A DNA stretch of 33,816 bases from Catenulispora pinistramenti (GTDB lineage: Bacteria; Actinomycetota; Actinomycetes; Streptomycetales; Catenulisporaceae), in the NCBI RefSeq assembly GCF_018274385.1, contig NZ_JAAFYZ010000103.1, positions 1 through 33,816 of the forward strand, written 5' to 3'. The notes beneath the pieces are model-generated. The model had not been told where the DNA came from. It saw only the letters and a list, made by a program, of their open reading frames with translations, and ran no database searches. The translations under genes were made by a program, and so were the position numbers. Of the stretch, positions 15,359-23,406 are shown in pieces (the stretch's first letter is position 1; every line of letters starts with the position of its first letter).

Positions 15359-16552
15359 TCAGGCTGCTGACTGACCGGCTCCCTCCAGCAGCAGCTTGGC
15401 GATCCCGTTCTTCTGGATCTCCGACGTACCGGTCAGCACCCGGAACATTCGAACCCTGCGGAACAGGTACTCGACCTCGTTGCCCTGGGTCAGGCCCTCC
15501 TTGCCGTGGATCTGCACCGCCTCGTCCAGGATCCGGAAGGCGGTCTCGGCGACGTTCAGCTTGCACATGAACGCCTCCAGGCGCGGCACCGTCCCGGTGT
15601 CCAGCTCCGCCAGTGCCGCGTAGGTCATCGCCCGAGCCGCGTAGTAGGAGGTGGCCATGTCGGCGAGTTTGTGTTGGATGGATTGCAGATCGCCGAGGGG
15701 GGCGCCCCGGACGATCCGCGTCCGGGACCGCGCCAGCGTCAGCTCCAACGCACGCCGCGTCATACCGAGCACGCTCGGGCAGTGCAGCAGCCGGTTGACG
15801 TTGACCCGGCCCAGGCCCAGTGTGAAGCCGTCGCCTTCCTTGCCGAGCAGGTTCGCGGCCGGCACCAGTGCGTCATCGAGCACGATGTCGCTCTCGATGT
15901 GCTCGCCGGACATCGGGGTGGCGCCGGGCAGTACCTGGCAGCCGGCGCAGTCCAGATCAACGAGGAACGCCGAGTAGGTCTTCTCGGTGTCGGCCATGCG
16001 CGCCACCACGATCGCGAAGTCCGCGACCGGGCCGGCGCTGGAGAAGACCTTGTGACCGGTCAGGCGGTATCCGTCGGTGACCCGCACCGCTGTGGTGCGC
16101 ATCGCCCGCACATCCGATCCCGCGTCCGCCTCGGTGAGGGAGAAACAGCAGGCCCGTTCGGCGCGCACCACTGGCAGGAAGTACTTCTCCATCTGGTGTT
16201 CGGTCGCGGCGGCCATGATGTCGCCGGCCCGGAGCGGGCCGCCCATCTCGCCGAGCACGCTGCTGCCCAGCACTCGGCCGCTGGCCGCGACCTCCTCCTT
16301 GAGGGCGGCCAGCTGTGTGTGGGTGAGGCCTTGGCCGCCGAGGCGGGGCGGCAGGTGGATGCCGTAGAACCCGAGCTCGCGGCTGCGGCGCCACACCGGT
16401 TCCAACAGCTCGCGGGTGATCGGGGTGGACGGGGTGAGGGCGTGTTCGTGTTCGTATTCAGCCAACTCGTCGTCCAGGTACTCGCGAAGCTGCTCGACCA
16501 GATTCTGCAAGAGCGGATCGGACGCGTAGTCCGGGCGCAGGGAGAACAACAT
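15359..16552 (-). CDS. Acyl-CoA dehydrogenase family protein without the usual catalytic Glu
   Basis: 397-residue flavoprotein of the acyl-CoA dehydrogenase fold. An N-terminal helical domain is followed by the FAD-binding middle with CCFSLTEADAGSD (family 'FALTEP.AGSD') and VFSSAG, and by a C-terminal helical domain with QIHGKEGLTQ and FRVLTGTSEIQK. In most members the catalytic base is the Glu of 'YEGTSEIQ'; here the position is Thr (VLTGTS). The alternative Glu position used by isovaleryl-CoA dehydrogenase ('LD.ER') reads VNVNR, so Asn. It may use another base or have another reaction. The gene follows the acyl-CoA ligase with a 13-nt gap and GAGGGG as ribosome site, so the two probably act in turn: activation, then oxidation of a carboxylic acid. 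Confidence 0.88.
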   Translation of the reverse strand: MLFSLRPDYASDPLLQNLVEQLREYLDDELAEYEHEHALTPSTPITRELLEPVWRRSRELGFYGIHLPPRLGGQGLTHTQLAALKEEVAASGRVLGSSVLGEMGGPLRAGDIMAAATEHQMEKYFLPVVRAERACCFSLTEADAGSDVRAMRTTAVRVTDGYRLTGHKVFSSAGPVADFAIVVARMADTEKTYSAFLVDLDCAGCQVLPGATPMSGEHIESDIVLDDALVPAANLLGKEGDGFTLGLGRVNVNRLLHCPSVLGMTRRALELTLARSRTRIVRGAPLGDLQSIQHKLADMATSYYAARAMTYAALAELDTGTVPRLEAFMCKLNVAETAFRILDEAVQIHGKEGLTQGNEVEYLFRRVRMFRVLTGTSEIQKNGIAKLLLEGAGQSAA

Positions 16553-16565
16553 CTTCGACCGCCCC

Positions 16566-18209
16566 TCAGTTGACCCGGCGCTCGGCGCCGGCCCAGTACG
16601 TCTCCCGGACGGCCTTGCGATCGATCTTGCCGTTGCGGTTGAGCGGGAGCATCAGGACGAAGTCGATGGAGCGCGGTTTCTTCAGCCGGTCCAGCCGTCC
16701 GGCGCAGAACTCGATCAGCTCCGCAGCCAGGTCCTCAGCGGCCGTTTCCGGCTCGGCGGGGGAGCGCAGCACCACGACGGCCTTGACCGCCTCACCCCAC
16801 CGCGGGTCCGGGACGCCGACCACACACGCTTCGAGCACTGACGGATGGTCGTACAGCACGGTCTCCACCTCGGAGCTGTAGATGTTGTAGCCGCCAGAGA
16901 TGATCATGTCCTTCTTGCGGTCGACGATGAAGACGTACCCGTCCTCGCGCATCCAGGCCAGGTCGCCGGTGTGCACCCAGCCGTCGCGGATCGTCTCGGC
17001 GGTCAGCTCCGGCGCGCGCCAGTACTCCCGCACGCAGTCCGCGCCGCGCACCACGATCTCGCCGACGCGCCCCGGCGCCACCTCCCGGCCCTGCCCGTCG
17101 ACCACGCGGACTTCGGAGTCGTATTCGGGCCGGCCGCAGGACTGCAACAGCTCGGGGTCGTCCTCGATGGCGCGGGCGATCTCGGCGGCGCTGATCGACA
17201 ACACCACCGACGTGGTTTCGGCCAGGCCGTAGCCCTGGCCGACGATCGGCCCGAACGCGGCCACGGCTTCGCGCAGCCGGGCCGGCGAGATCGGCGCGCC
17301 GCCGACGCGCAGATCGGTCAGGCTCGACAGGTCGTAGTCGGCCGTCTGCTGGTGCGCCACCAGCATGGTGAGCATCACCGGGACGACGAAGGTGGCGTTG
17401 ATGCGTTCGCGCTCGATCGTGGCCAGGAACGCGTCCGGATCCCAGGCCGGCAGCAGGTGGACCGTGGTGCCGGCGAAGACGCACGCCAGCAGTGGCATGC
17501 CGGCGGCGTGCGTCACGGGGCCGACGACCAGATAGCGCGTGTCCGGGCGGGGCCGTGGGTCGCCCATCAGCTGCTTGCGCATGTTGGCCAGGCGGTTGCC
17601 GACGGTCTGGACGGCGGCCTTCAACAAGCCGGTCGAGCCGGAGGTGTAGTTCAGGACCGCGGTGTCGTCGAGGGCGACGTCGGTGCGTATCGGCGCGTTG
17701 CCGCCCGTTTCCAGCAGCGTTTCATAGGCGAGTTCGGCGTCGGCTGTGGGGCCGTCGAAGACGACTGGGACGACTGGGCCGGCCGGAACTGCGGGGATGG
17801 CGGGGACGACCGGGACGACCGGGACGCCGGCATTGTCCTCGTCGCGGGCGCCTAGCGAGTCCAGTGCCGCTGAGGCCTCTTCCCGATGCGCGGCGTCGTA
17901 CAACACCACCTTCGCCTGCGAGGAGGCGAGGATGTGCGCGATCTCGGAGCGTCCCAGCCGGGCGTTGATCGGGACTCGGGCCAGGCCGGCTTTGTACAGG
18001 GCGAATTCGACGACGACCAACTCCCCGCGATTCCAGGCCAGGCTCGCCACGGCGTCCCCGGGCCGCAGGCCGCGGGCCAGCAGCGCCGAGGCCAGCCGGT
18101 TGGCGTCGGCTTCCAGCTCCGCGAACGTCCACGACCGCGGACCGCTGACCAACGCCGGCGTGTCCGGCCAGGAACGCGCGGCGCGCGTCAGATAGATCCC
18201 CAGGTTCAT
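16566..18209 (-). CDS. AMP-dependent acyl-CoA ligase (fatty acid/aryl acid type)
   Basis: 547-residue member of the ANL adenylating superfamily. It would activate a carboxylic acid with ATP and join it to CoA. The phosphate-binding loop is YTSGSTGLLK (188-197). Later motifs are QGYGLAETT, the GWVHTGDLAW block with the ribose-binding Asp, the hinge DRKKDMI, and the C-terminal lysine in LNRNGKIDRK. Residues 129-150 are a Val/Pro/Ala repeat inserted by 9 bp DNA units in a surface loop. The start ATG (18207-18209) follows GAAGGAGA. The gene is first in an operon with the acyl-CoA dehydrogenase and is divergent from a TetR regulator that probably represses it. The natural acid cannot be told; a medium-chain, branched or aromatic acid is possible. 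Confidence 0.92.
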   Translation of the reverse strand: MNLGIYLTRAARSWPDTPALVSGPRSWTFAELEADANRLASALLARGLRPGDAVASLAWNRGELVVVEFALYKAGLARVPINARLGRSEIAHILASSQAKVVLYDAAHREEASAALDSLGARDEDNAGVPVVPVVPAIPAVPAGPVVPVVFDGPTADAELAYETLLETGGNAPIRTDVALDDTAVLNYTSGSTGLLKAAVQTVGNRLANMRKQLMGDPRPRPDTRYLVVGPVTHAAGMPLLACVFAGTTVHLLPAWDPDAFLATIERERINATFVVPVMLTMLVAHQQTADYDLSSLTDLRVGGAPISPARLREAVAAFGPIVGQGYGLAETTSVVLSISAAEIARAIEDDPELLQSCGRPEYDSEVRVVDGQGREVAPGRVGEIVVRGADCVREYWRAPELTAETIRDGWVHTGDLAWMREDGYVFIVDRKKDMIISGGYNIYSSEVETVLYDHPSVLEACVVGVPDPRWGEAVKAVVVLRSPAEPETAAEDLAAELIEFCAGRLDRLKKPRSIDFVLMLPLNRNGKIDRKAVRETYWAGAERRVN

Positions 18210-18230
18210 CGTGCGTCTCCTTCAGCATAA

Positions 18231-18266
18231 CTGAACTACCTGTTTGTTTCCAGACGGTCAGTTCAG
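18231..18266. promoter_or_regulatory. Candidate TetR operator
   Basis: CTGAACT (18231-18237) and its complement AGTTCAG (18260-18266) form an inverted pair with a 22-nt centre. The flanks extend the likeness (TAACTGAACTACC against ATACTGAACTGACC on the other strand). It lies between the divergent ligase and TetR genes. A TTGACA -35-like box for the ligase lies beside it, at 18279-18284 on the minus strand. Assignment to the adjacent regulator is inference. Confidence 0.6.
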
Positions 18267-18324
18267 TATCGTTCATGCTGTCAAGAGTCCCTAGACTGGG
18301 CGCGACGACGACGGAAGGGCGGCT

Positions 18325-18921
18325 ATGGCGGAGGACAGGCGGACCCGCCGTACTCGGCGATCCCTGCGCGACGCGTTGGTGTCCCTGGTGCTGGAAAGGG
18401 GATTCGCGGCGCTCACGGTGGACGACATCACCGAGCGCGCCGACGTCGCGCGGGCCACCTTCTACAGCCACTGCCGTGACAAGGACGACCTGTTCACGCG
18501 CGTCACCGCCGACCTGCTCCAGGAGTTGGCCGGCCGTCTCGAAGGGGTGACCGATGAGACCGCGGTCGGTTTCACCGGCAAGCCGCTGCTCGAACTCTTC
18601 CGCCACGCCGAGGCCGAGCGAGATCTGTACCGGGTGATCCTGCGCGGCGAGGGCGACGGCAGACCGCTGAGTACGTTCACGGACGAATCCGTCACCCGCG
18701 TCGCAGCCGTCTTCCGCGAACGCGCCGTGACCACCGGTGCCGAACCCCGCATCGACCCCGAACTCCTGGCCCGCGCCTGGGTCGGCGAGCAGTTCGCGGT
18801 CCTGCGCTGGTGGCTCGAGCAGGAACCGAGACCCATGCCCGCCGAGGAGTTGGCCGACAACCTCCGAATGCTGGCCGTCCACGGCCGCTACTGGGCCAGC
18901 GGCTTGAACGGCGCGCCGTAG
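18325..18921 (+). CDS. TetR/AcrR-family transcriptional regulator
   Basis: 198-residue DNA-binding repressor. The helix-turn-helix occupies about residues 8-55 (TRRSLRDALVSLVLERGF, LTVDDITERADVARATFYSHCRDKDDLF), a close match to the TetR signature. The C-terminal all-helical part is the ligand pocket and dimer interface and ends in a Trp-rich segment (VLRWWLEQEP) seen in several actinobacterial subgroups. It is divergent from the acyl-CoA ligase-dehydrogenase operon with a shared 115-nt spacer holding an inverted repeat. It probably responds to an acyl-CoA or the free acid of that pathway (inference). A TAGACT -10-like box at 18292-18297 precedes it. Confidence 0.9.
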   Translation: MAEDRRTRRTRRSLRDALVSLVLERGFAALTVDDITERADVARATFYSHCRDKDDLFTRVTADLLQELAGRLEGVTDETAVGFTGKPLLELFRHAEAERDLYRVILRGEGDGRPLSTFTDESVTRVAAVFRERAVTTGAEPRIDPELLARAWVGEQFAVLRWWLEQEPRPMPAEELADNLRMLAVHGRYWASGLNGAP

Positions 18922-19097
18922 CCGGGCGTGGGCGGACAGACGCCGGCCCAAAACAGTGCTCTGATATCCCGATCCGGGAGGGCTGCCGCACGAGGGCACA
19001 TGGAGGCCGGCAACGGCATGCCGCCGACCATCATCAGCGCCAGATACAGCTCCGGCCCGTCGGCATGGCGATGGGGTAGTCCCGGGGCGGCGGACGC

Positions 19098-19532
19098 TCA
19101 GGGAAGTTTGCGCTCGCCGGGCGGCCGCCCGCGCTGCTCCTTCTTGGCTTGCTTCTGCGCCTGCCTGTAGGCGTCCACCATGGCTTCCGTCTCAGGGGTT
19201 ATCTTCATCCGGCCACGGCCGCTGGCCGAGACATCCATCGCCAACCCGGACGCCTTCACGGCGCTGACCCCGGGATGCCGTTGTGCGGCGGCGGCCTTCT
19301 CGGGCTCGGCGGCGCGCGCCGGGCGGCCCAGCAGGTCGGTGTGGCAGGCCAGCACCGCCTCGACCAGGCCGGCGCCGTATACCGCGCCGGCCAGCCGGTG
19401 CAGCCCGTCCCACTTGAAGCCGGCCTTCTTCAAAGCCCGCTTCTGGAAGTACGACATGCTCTCCAGAACGCGGATGACATCCTCGGGCGGCAGTGGTTTC
19501 GACGAGTCGTCCGAGTGGTCCATGTGGTCCAT
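19098..19532 (-). CDS. Hypothetical protein, unrecognised
   Basis: 144-residue soluble protein of unknown function, starting at one of two in-frame ATGs (19532 or 19523); the N-terminus reads MDHMDHSDDSS. Residues about 15-75 are helical and well composed (EDVIRVLESMSYFQKRALKKAGF, WDGLHRLAGAVYGAGLVEAVLAC), followed by an Ala-rich region. The C-terminus is basic (AYRQAQKQAKKEQRGRPPG). No signal peptide or membrane helix is seen, nor any motif I recognise. Codon choice looks native. It is divergent from the peptidase E gene with a 73-nt spacer. The open frame extends upstream to 19721, over the start of peptidase E, which argues for the shorter form. No strong ribosome site is visible. Confidence 0.6.
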   Translation of the reverse strand: MDHMDHSDDSSKPLPPEDVIRVLESMSYFQKRALKKAGFKWDGLHRLAGAVYGAGLVEAVLACHTDLLGRPARAAEPEKAAAAQRHPGVSAVKASGLAMDVSASGRGRMKITPETEAMVDAYRQAQKQAKKEQRGRPPGERKLP

Positions 19533-19605
19533 ACTCGGTGGCGCGGGCCGCGGGGGCCAGCCGGGCGCTGAAAGCCGTGATTGCTGAAGGCTAAAGGAAG
19601 GTGTC

Positions 19606-20340
19606 ATGAGGCTTCTCCTCACATCCGCCGGCATCAAGAACGCGAGTATCCACAACACCCTTGTCGAGCTGTTAGGCAAGCCGATCGCCGAGTGCGACGC
19701 GCTCTTCATCCCCACCGCCATCTACCCCTTCCCCGGCGGGGCCGGCATGGCGTGGCAGGCGGTCAGCGGCAAGAGCGCATCGCTATTGGCCGATCTGGGC
19801 TGGAAGTCGATGGGGATCCTGGAGCTGACGGCGCTGCCGAGCATCGGGGAAGCCGCGTGGCTGCCGGCGGTCCGGGACGCTGACGTGCTGCTGGTGTGGG
19901 GCGGCGACCCGTTGTTCCTCGCTGACTGGATGCGTCGTTCCGGCCTGGCCGCCGTGTTGCCGACGTTGCGCTCCGAGGCGGTCTACGTGGGGGTGAGCGC
20001 GGGGAGTATCGCGGCGACCTCGACCTTCGTTGAGACCTATGAGGAACCGCCGCGTGCGAACAGTGGGCCGCTGAAATCGGAGGAGGTCGTCTTCACGTCG
20101 CCTCAAGGCGACGTCGATCGGATCCTGGTCACCGGGCACGGCGTCGGGCTTGCAGATTTCGCGGTGATCCCGCACTTCCAGCACCCGGACCACGCCGACG
20201 CCTCGACGGCCAACGCGGAGAAGTGGGCGGCACGGATTCCCGCCCCGACGTACGCGATCGATGACGACACGGCCATCAGCGTGGTCGACGGCGTCACGCG
20301 GGTCGTGTCCGAGGGACAGTGGAAACTGTTCCAACCCTGA
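19606..20340 (+). CDS. pepE: Peptidase E (family S51)
   Basis: 244-residue cytoplasmic serine peptidase of the S51/alpha-aspartyl dipeptidase family, which splits dipeptides with N-terminal aspartate. It has the family's order of motifs: LLLTSAG at the N-terminus, FIPTA, VLLVWGGDPLFL, and YVGVSAGS with nucleophile Ser131. VIPHFQHPD supplies the usual histidine region. The start ATG has AAAGGAAGG 6 nt upstream. The gene stands alone, divergent from the unknown protein at 19098 and facing the small leftward ORF at 20450. Members in actinomycetes are often annotated as type 1 glutamine amidotransferase-like, because the fold is shared. The specificity is not proven here. Confidence 0.88.
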   Translation: MRLLLTSAGIKNASIHNTLVELLGKPIAECDALFIPTAIYPFPGGAGMAWQAVSGKSASLLADLGWKSMGILELTALPSIGEAAWLPAVRDADVLLVWGGDPLFLADWMRRSGLAAVLPTLRSEAVYVGVSAGSIAATSTFVETYEEPPRANSGPLKSEEVVFTSPQGDVDRILVTGHGVGLADFAVIPHFQHPDHADASTANAEKWAARIPAPTYAIDDDTAISVVDGVTRVVSEGQWKLFQP

Positions 20341-20449
20341 TACGGCGGGCGAAGAGCAGGCATCAGCCTTGCTGCATGCCGTGGGGAACCCGAGGCGACC
20401 GCTTGGGACGGTATGGCGCGGCCAGGTCGTCCGGGATCGGGCGGGCCGG

Positions 20450-20563
20450 CTAGAACTGAAACAGATAGGCCTCGCCGGGTAGGTATTCTTCGCCCTCTTC
20501 GAGATCGAACTTGTGGAACTCGACATAGACCCTGGCGGTCATGGCGCGAAGAGGCTGGTCCAT
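20450..20563 (-). CDS. Possible small protein of 37 residues
   Basis: ATG at 20561-20563 with GGAG 7 nt upstream; the frame runs to TAG at 20450-20452. The peptide starts MDQPLRAMTARVYVEFHKF and ends in EAYLFQF; it is acidic and aromatic, unlike the Arg/Ala-rich products of random frames here. About three quarters of the codons end in G or C. It is not a recognised family; it could be a true small protein or the C-terminal remnant of a larger gene, since the frame stays open for 13 more codons upstream before a TAG. It lies between the peptidase E stop and the protease terminator. Confidence 0.35.
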   Translation of the reverse strand: MDQPLRAMTARVYVEFHKFDLEEGEEYLPGEAYLFQF

Positions 20564-20611
20564 CTCGTGGCTCCAGAGTGGCCGAAACGGAGAGTCCTTA
20601 TCTACGGGCTA

Positions 20612-20650
20612 CGGGCCCCTGTCTGTCCCGTTGTACCAGCCAGGGGCCCG
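20612..20650 (-). terminator. Terminator hairpin after the serine protease
   Basis: CGGGCCCCTG (20612-20621) and CAGGGGCCCG (20641-20650) form a perfect 10 bp stem with a 19-nt centre that can pair further. It lies 30 nt past the stop of the leftward protease gene. Confidence 0.75.
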
Positions 20651-20679
20651 CACCGCTCTACCGCTCTACCGCACTACCG

Positions 20680-21534
20680 TCACGGCTTGGGCAGCATGCA
20701 CCCGGAGATCGTCAGGTCGATCGCGTTCGACGAGTTCAGGCACGTGGTGATCCAGTACGTCTCCTGGCCGTACCCCTGACCCTTCGTCTCCGTGGTGGTC
20801 CCGTCCGGGTTCACCTCGCAGGGGTTGTCCAGCGTGCACATCTGGCCGTCCTCGTTGATCGTGTTGTTCACGCCGATGACCTGGCCGGTGCTGGTGTCCA
20901 CGACCGGGGAGCCGGAGCTGCCGCCGATGACGCCGCACCCGCTGAGGCCGTAGCGCAGCGAGTCGTGCCAGGTCCACTGGTCCTCTTCCACCGTGCCCGC
21001 GAAGCCGTTCAGGTCGCAGCTCCAGGTCTGGTCCCAGTAGCCCGAGGGGATGGCTATGGTGTCGCCGCTGGTCGGGTGCGAGGCGGAGATGGTGAGGGCG
21101 GTGGCGCCGTACTCGCTGTTCAGCGAGGCGTAGGTGTCGGTGAGTTCGTAGACCGCGATGTCGGTGTTGGTCATGGTCGCGTAGAGGAGCTTGTCCGCCT
21201 GGACCGTGCCCAGCTGGTTGCCGTTCGCGTCCAGCAGGGTGCCGGAGCGGCTGCTCGCGACGTTCTGCAGCACCTGGCCGGCCGAGGGCATGCCGCCCTC
21301 GAAGCAGTGCCCGGCGGTGAGCATCAGGGCCTGGTCGGTGTCCTGCGAGGTGGGGTAGCGGACCAGCGAGGCGGAGCAGTCGTCCAGGGCGATGGTGCTG
21401 GCCAGGGTGACGTTGACGTCCGGACGCGGCGCGGCGGTCGCGGTACCGGCCGTCGCGGTGCCGGCGGTCAGGGTGAGCGCGGACGCGATGGTCACGGCCG
21501 CCGCGGCGAGCATCGCCGCTGTTCGCTTGAGCAT
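20680..21534 (-). CDS. Secreted chymotrypsin-like serine protease (S1 family)
   Basis: 284-residue exported protease. The ATG at 21532-21534 has GGAG 6 nt upstream. A signal peptide (MLKRTAAMLAAAAV... to ATAAP, cleavage near residue 35) leads to the trypsin-fold domain. The triad is visible: His76 in LTAGHCF, Asp125 in TNTDIAVYEL, and Ser207 in GGSSGSPVV. Eight or more cysteines suggest disulfides outside the cell. The C-terminal part (CEVNPDG..., CLNSSNAIDLTISGCM) is a short Cys-containing extension. A strong consensus promoter lies upstream and a terminator hairpin downstream, so it is a single-gene unit. The neighbour upstream is another secreted hydrolase on the same strand. The role is probably extracellular protein breakdown; the substrate is unknown. 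Confidence 0.9.
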   Translation of the reverse strand: MLKRTAAMLAAAAVTIASALTLTAGTATAGTATAAPRPDVNVTLASTIALDDCSASLVRYPTSQDTDQALMLTAGHCFEGGMPSAGQVLQNVASSRSGTLLDANGNQLGTVQADKLLYATMTNTDIAVYELTDTYASLNSEYGATALTISASHPTSGDTIAIPSGYWDQTWSCDLNGFAGTVEEDQWTWHDSLRYGLSGCGVIGGSSGSPVVDTSTGQVIGVNNTINEDGQMCTLDNPCEVNPDGTTTETKGQGYGQETYWITTCLNSSNAIDLTISGCMLPKP

Positions 21535-21586
21535 GGGATCTCCATGGGGCGAGGGTGGTGGCATGGTGCCGGGTGGCACGCGGCGG

Positions 21587-21615
21587 AGCGTAGGAACGAA
21601 TCCGGCATGTGTCAA
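21587..21615 (-). promoter_or_regulatory. Consensus housekeeping-type promoter of the serine protease
   Basis: On the minus strand, TTGACA (complement of 21610-21615) and TACGCT (complement of 21587-21592) are separated by exactly 17 bases. The expected transcript start is near 21580, giving a leader of about 46 nt with the GGAG ribosome site. It is the clearest -35/-10 pair in the window. Confidence 0.75.
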
Positions 21616-21737
21616 CGCGTCCTGATATAAACCTCAAGACCGAAGCGCCGCTGTGGGTAGGCCATCGGCGAACCGGCGGCATGTCCACAGCGGCACGAAG
21701 CCAACGTAACCAGCTTTGGCGCGGAGCCAGCCGAGGA

Positions 21738-23321
21738 CTAGGTGGCGTCGCCGGGCTGCAAACCCGGGCAAGAGCCCGAGTCGGGAGCGCCGGTCTCGAA
21801 GTACGCGGCCAGGTGCGCGGCGCACACCGGCACCTGCGCCAGCGAACCGTGCCGGAAGTCGTCGACGGTGAACACCGTCCCGCCGATCGTGTCCCGCATC
21901 TGCCACACCCACGGATACGGCGTCAGCGTCTCGTATCGGTGCCCTGACATCTCTAGCGACCCCGAGCTGTACCGCAGCGTGAAGTGCTGCACCGGCAGCG
22001 TCCAGCCCGCGCAGGTGGGACGCAGCGCCGTGAGGTCGCCGGTGACCGGGTTCTGCCGAAGGTTGCGCTGGTACTCGTCCCACAGCGGCTCGAAAGCGCG
22101 GGAGCTGTCGTCCTCGTTGCACAGATACGCCTGCTGCGCCGTCGGATTGAAGGCCTGCGGGGCACCGCTGGGCGGCGGGGGAGGCGGGCCGTCGCTGCCG
22201 GCCGCGGCCGGCACCCCGGGTGGGGCCGGCTGTCCGGAGACCGCGGTGGTCATGTTCTTCAGGGCGGCCGCGGCTTGCTCCCAGCCGGTGTTCTGCGAGC
22301 TCGCGAGGAAGGCTATGAAACCGCCGCCCAGGGGCGAGGCCATATCAGTGAACTGCCACGGATGCGCGTCGCCCTGCTCGCGCAAGGCCAGCACCCGCGC
22401 GGTCACCTTCTGGGCGGTGTCGCCCAAGCCGTAGACGCTGTCGCGCTGCGCCAGCCAGGCCGCGAACAGCCCGAAGTCCTGTTCCATGGCCTGTGTCGAG
22501 TCGTCTATGCGGTACGCCAGATCGTAAGCGCGGGGTGAGACGACGCTGTCCAGCCACATGCGATGGATCGTCGCCGGGAACATGCTCCGATACACCGCGC
22601 CGAGCTGGGTACCCCACGAGACGCCGAAGTAGCTCGCCTGCCGCTCGTGCAGCGCGCGCCGCAGTTGATCCAGGTCCCGCGCGGCGTTCGCAGTCGTGAG
22701 CTGTCCCAGGAACGCAGGGTCCGAAGAGGAGCAAGCGGCGTTGGTCTTCGCTGATTGGTCGTACGCCTGCCGCACCTGCGCCTTCGTCATCTGCCCGGAC
22801 TGCGGCGGCGGCCCGCCCTGGATGCCGGAGCAGTCGTAGGAGGTGCTGTAGCCGATGCCGCGTGGATCGAAGCCGATCAGGTCGTACTGGTCGTTGAGCT
22901 GAGCGTCGGCGGGGTTCTGCAGGGCCAGCTGTTCCGGCATCAGGTAGCCGCTGCCGCCCGGGCCGCCGGGGTTCATGAACAGGACTCCCTGGCGGTGTGC
23001 CTGGTCCTTGGCCTTCAGCCGGGTGAACGCGATCGTGACGTGCTGCCCCTCCGGATGCCGATAGTCCAGCGGGACGCTCACCGTTCCACAGTCCGTGCGT
23101 GCCCACATCGTCCGGAAGGCCGCCCGGTCCTTCGGCTGGACGCCGAGGAACCCCAGGACGTCGTCCGAATACTGTGGGCACGCCTGCCATGCGATGGCCG
23201 GCGTCACAGAAGACTGCGAAGCAGTGTCCGGTGCCGCACTCGCGGTGCCGACCAGACCGAAGCCGGTGGCGCCTAAGGCCAGCCCGAGCGTCGCCGCGCC
23301 GTTGCGTTTACTGAGTTTCAT
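21738..23321 (-). CDS. Secreted alpha/beta hydrolase, tripeptidyl aminopeptidase (TAP) type
   Basis: 527-residue exported hydrolase like the Streptomyces Tap/Slp proteases, which take tripeptides or short peptides from protein N-termini. A signal peptide ends near residue 30 (GTASAAPD). Family motifs: VLFMNPGGPGGSG (oxyanion region, 113-125), FDPRGIGYS, and the nucleophile elbow YFGVSWGTQLGAVY with Ser235. The catalytic His is His491 (DDFRHGSL). The acid residue normally sits in a 'G..D..TP' motif; here it reads SGHRYETLTP, so Glu464 replaces Asp. A Pro/Gly-rich insert (around residues 375-400, six prolines in a row) is unusual. The ATG follows GGAG closely. It is divergent from the frameshifted two-component genes, which may have controlled it (inference). 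Confidence 0.88.
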   Translation of the reverse strand: MKLSKRNGAATLGLALGATGFGLVGTASAAPDTASQSSVTPAIAWQACPQYSDDVLGFLGVQPKDRAAFRTMWARTDCGTVSVPLDYRHPEGQHVTIAFTRLKAKDQAHRQGVLFMNPGGPGGSGYLMPEQLALQNPADAQLNDQYDLIGFDPRGIGYSTSYDCSGIQGGPPPQSGQMTKAQVRQAYDQSAKTNAACSSSDPAFLGQLTTANAARDLDQLRRALHERQASYFGVSWGTQLGAVYRSMFPATIHRMWLDSVVSPRAYDLAYRIDDSTQAMEQDFGLFAAWLAQRDSVYGLGDTAQKVTARVLALREQGDAHPWQFTDMASPLGGGFIAFLASSQNTGWEQAAAALKNMTTAVSGQPAPPGVPAAAGSDGPPPPPPSGAPQAFNPTAQQAYLCNEDDSSRAFEPLWDEYQRNLRQNPVTGDLTALRPTCAGWTLPVQHFTLRYSSGSLEMSGHRYETLTPYPWVWQMRDTIGGTVFTVDDFRHGSLAQVPVCAAHLAAYFETGAPDSGSCPGLQPGDAT

Positions 23322-23406
23322 GTCTCCGGTCTAGGCGAAGCCCGGCAACAGCCGAGTCACCGAGGCTGTTACCCGGTTGTTGACACCGGGCCCTGATACT
23401 TGGGTG

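Noticed and set aside
16845-17855. A 336-codon rightward frame inside the acyl-CoA ligase
   Set aside because: Antisense shadow of a gene with complete adenylation motifs; the product is His/Arg/Val-rich without motifs.
18894-19097. Open, codon-biased leftward stretch after the stop of the unknown protein (contains ELYLALMMVGGMPLP)
   Set aside because: It has no start with a ribosome site and runs into the TetR gene end; more likely chance in GC-rich DNA, though noted as possible readthrough.
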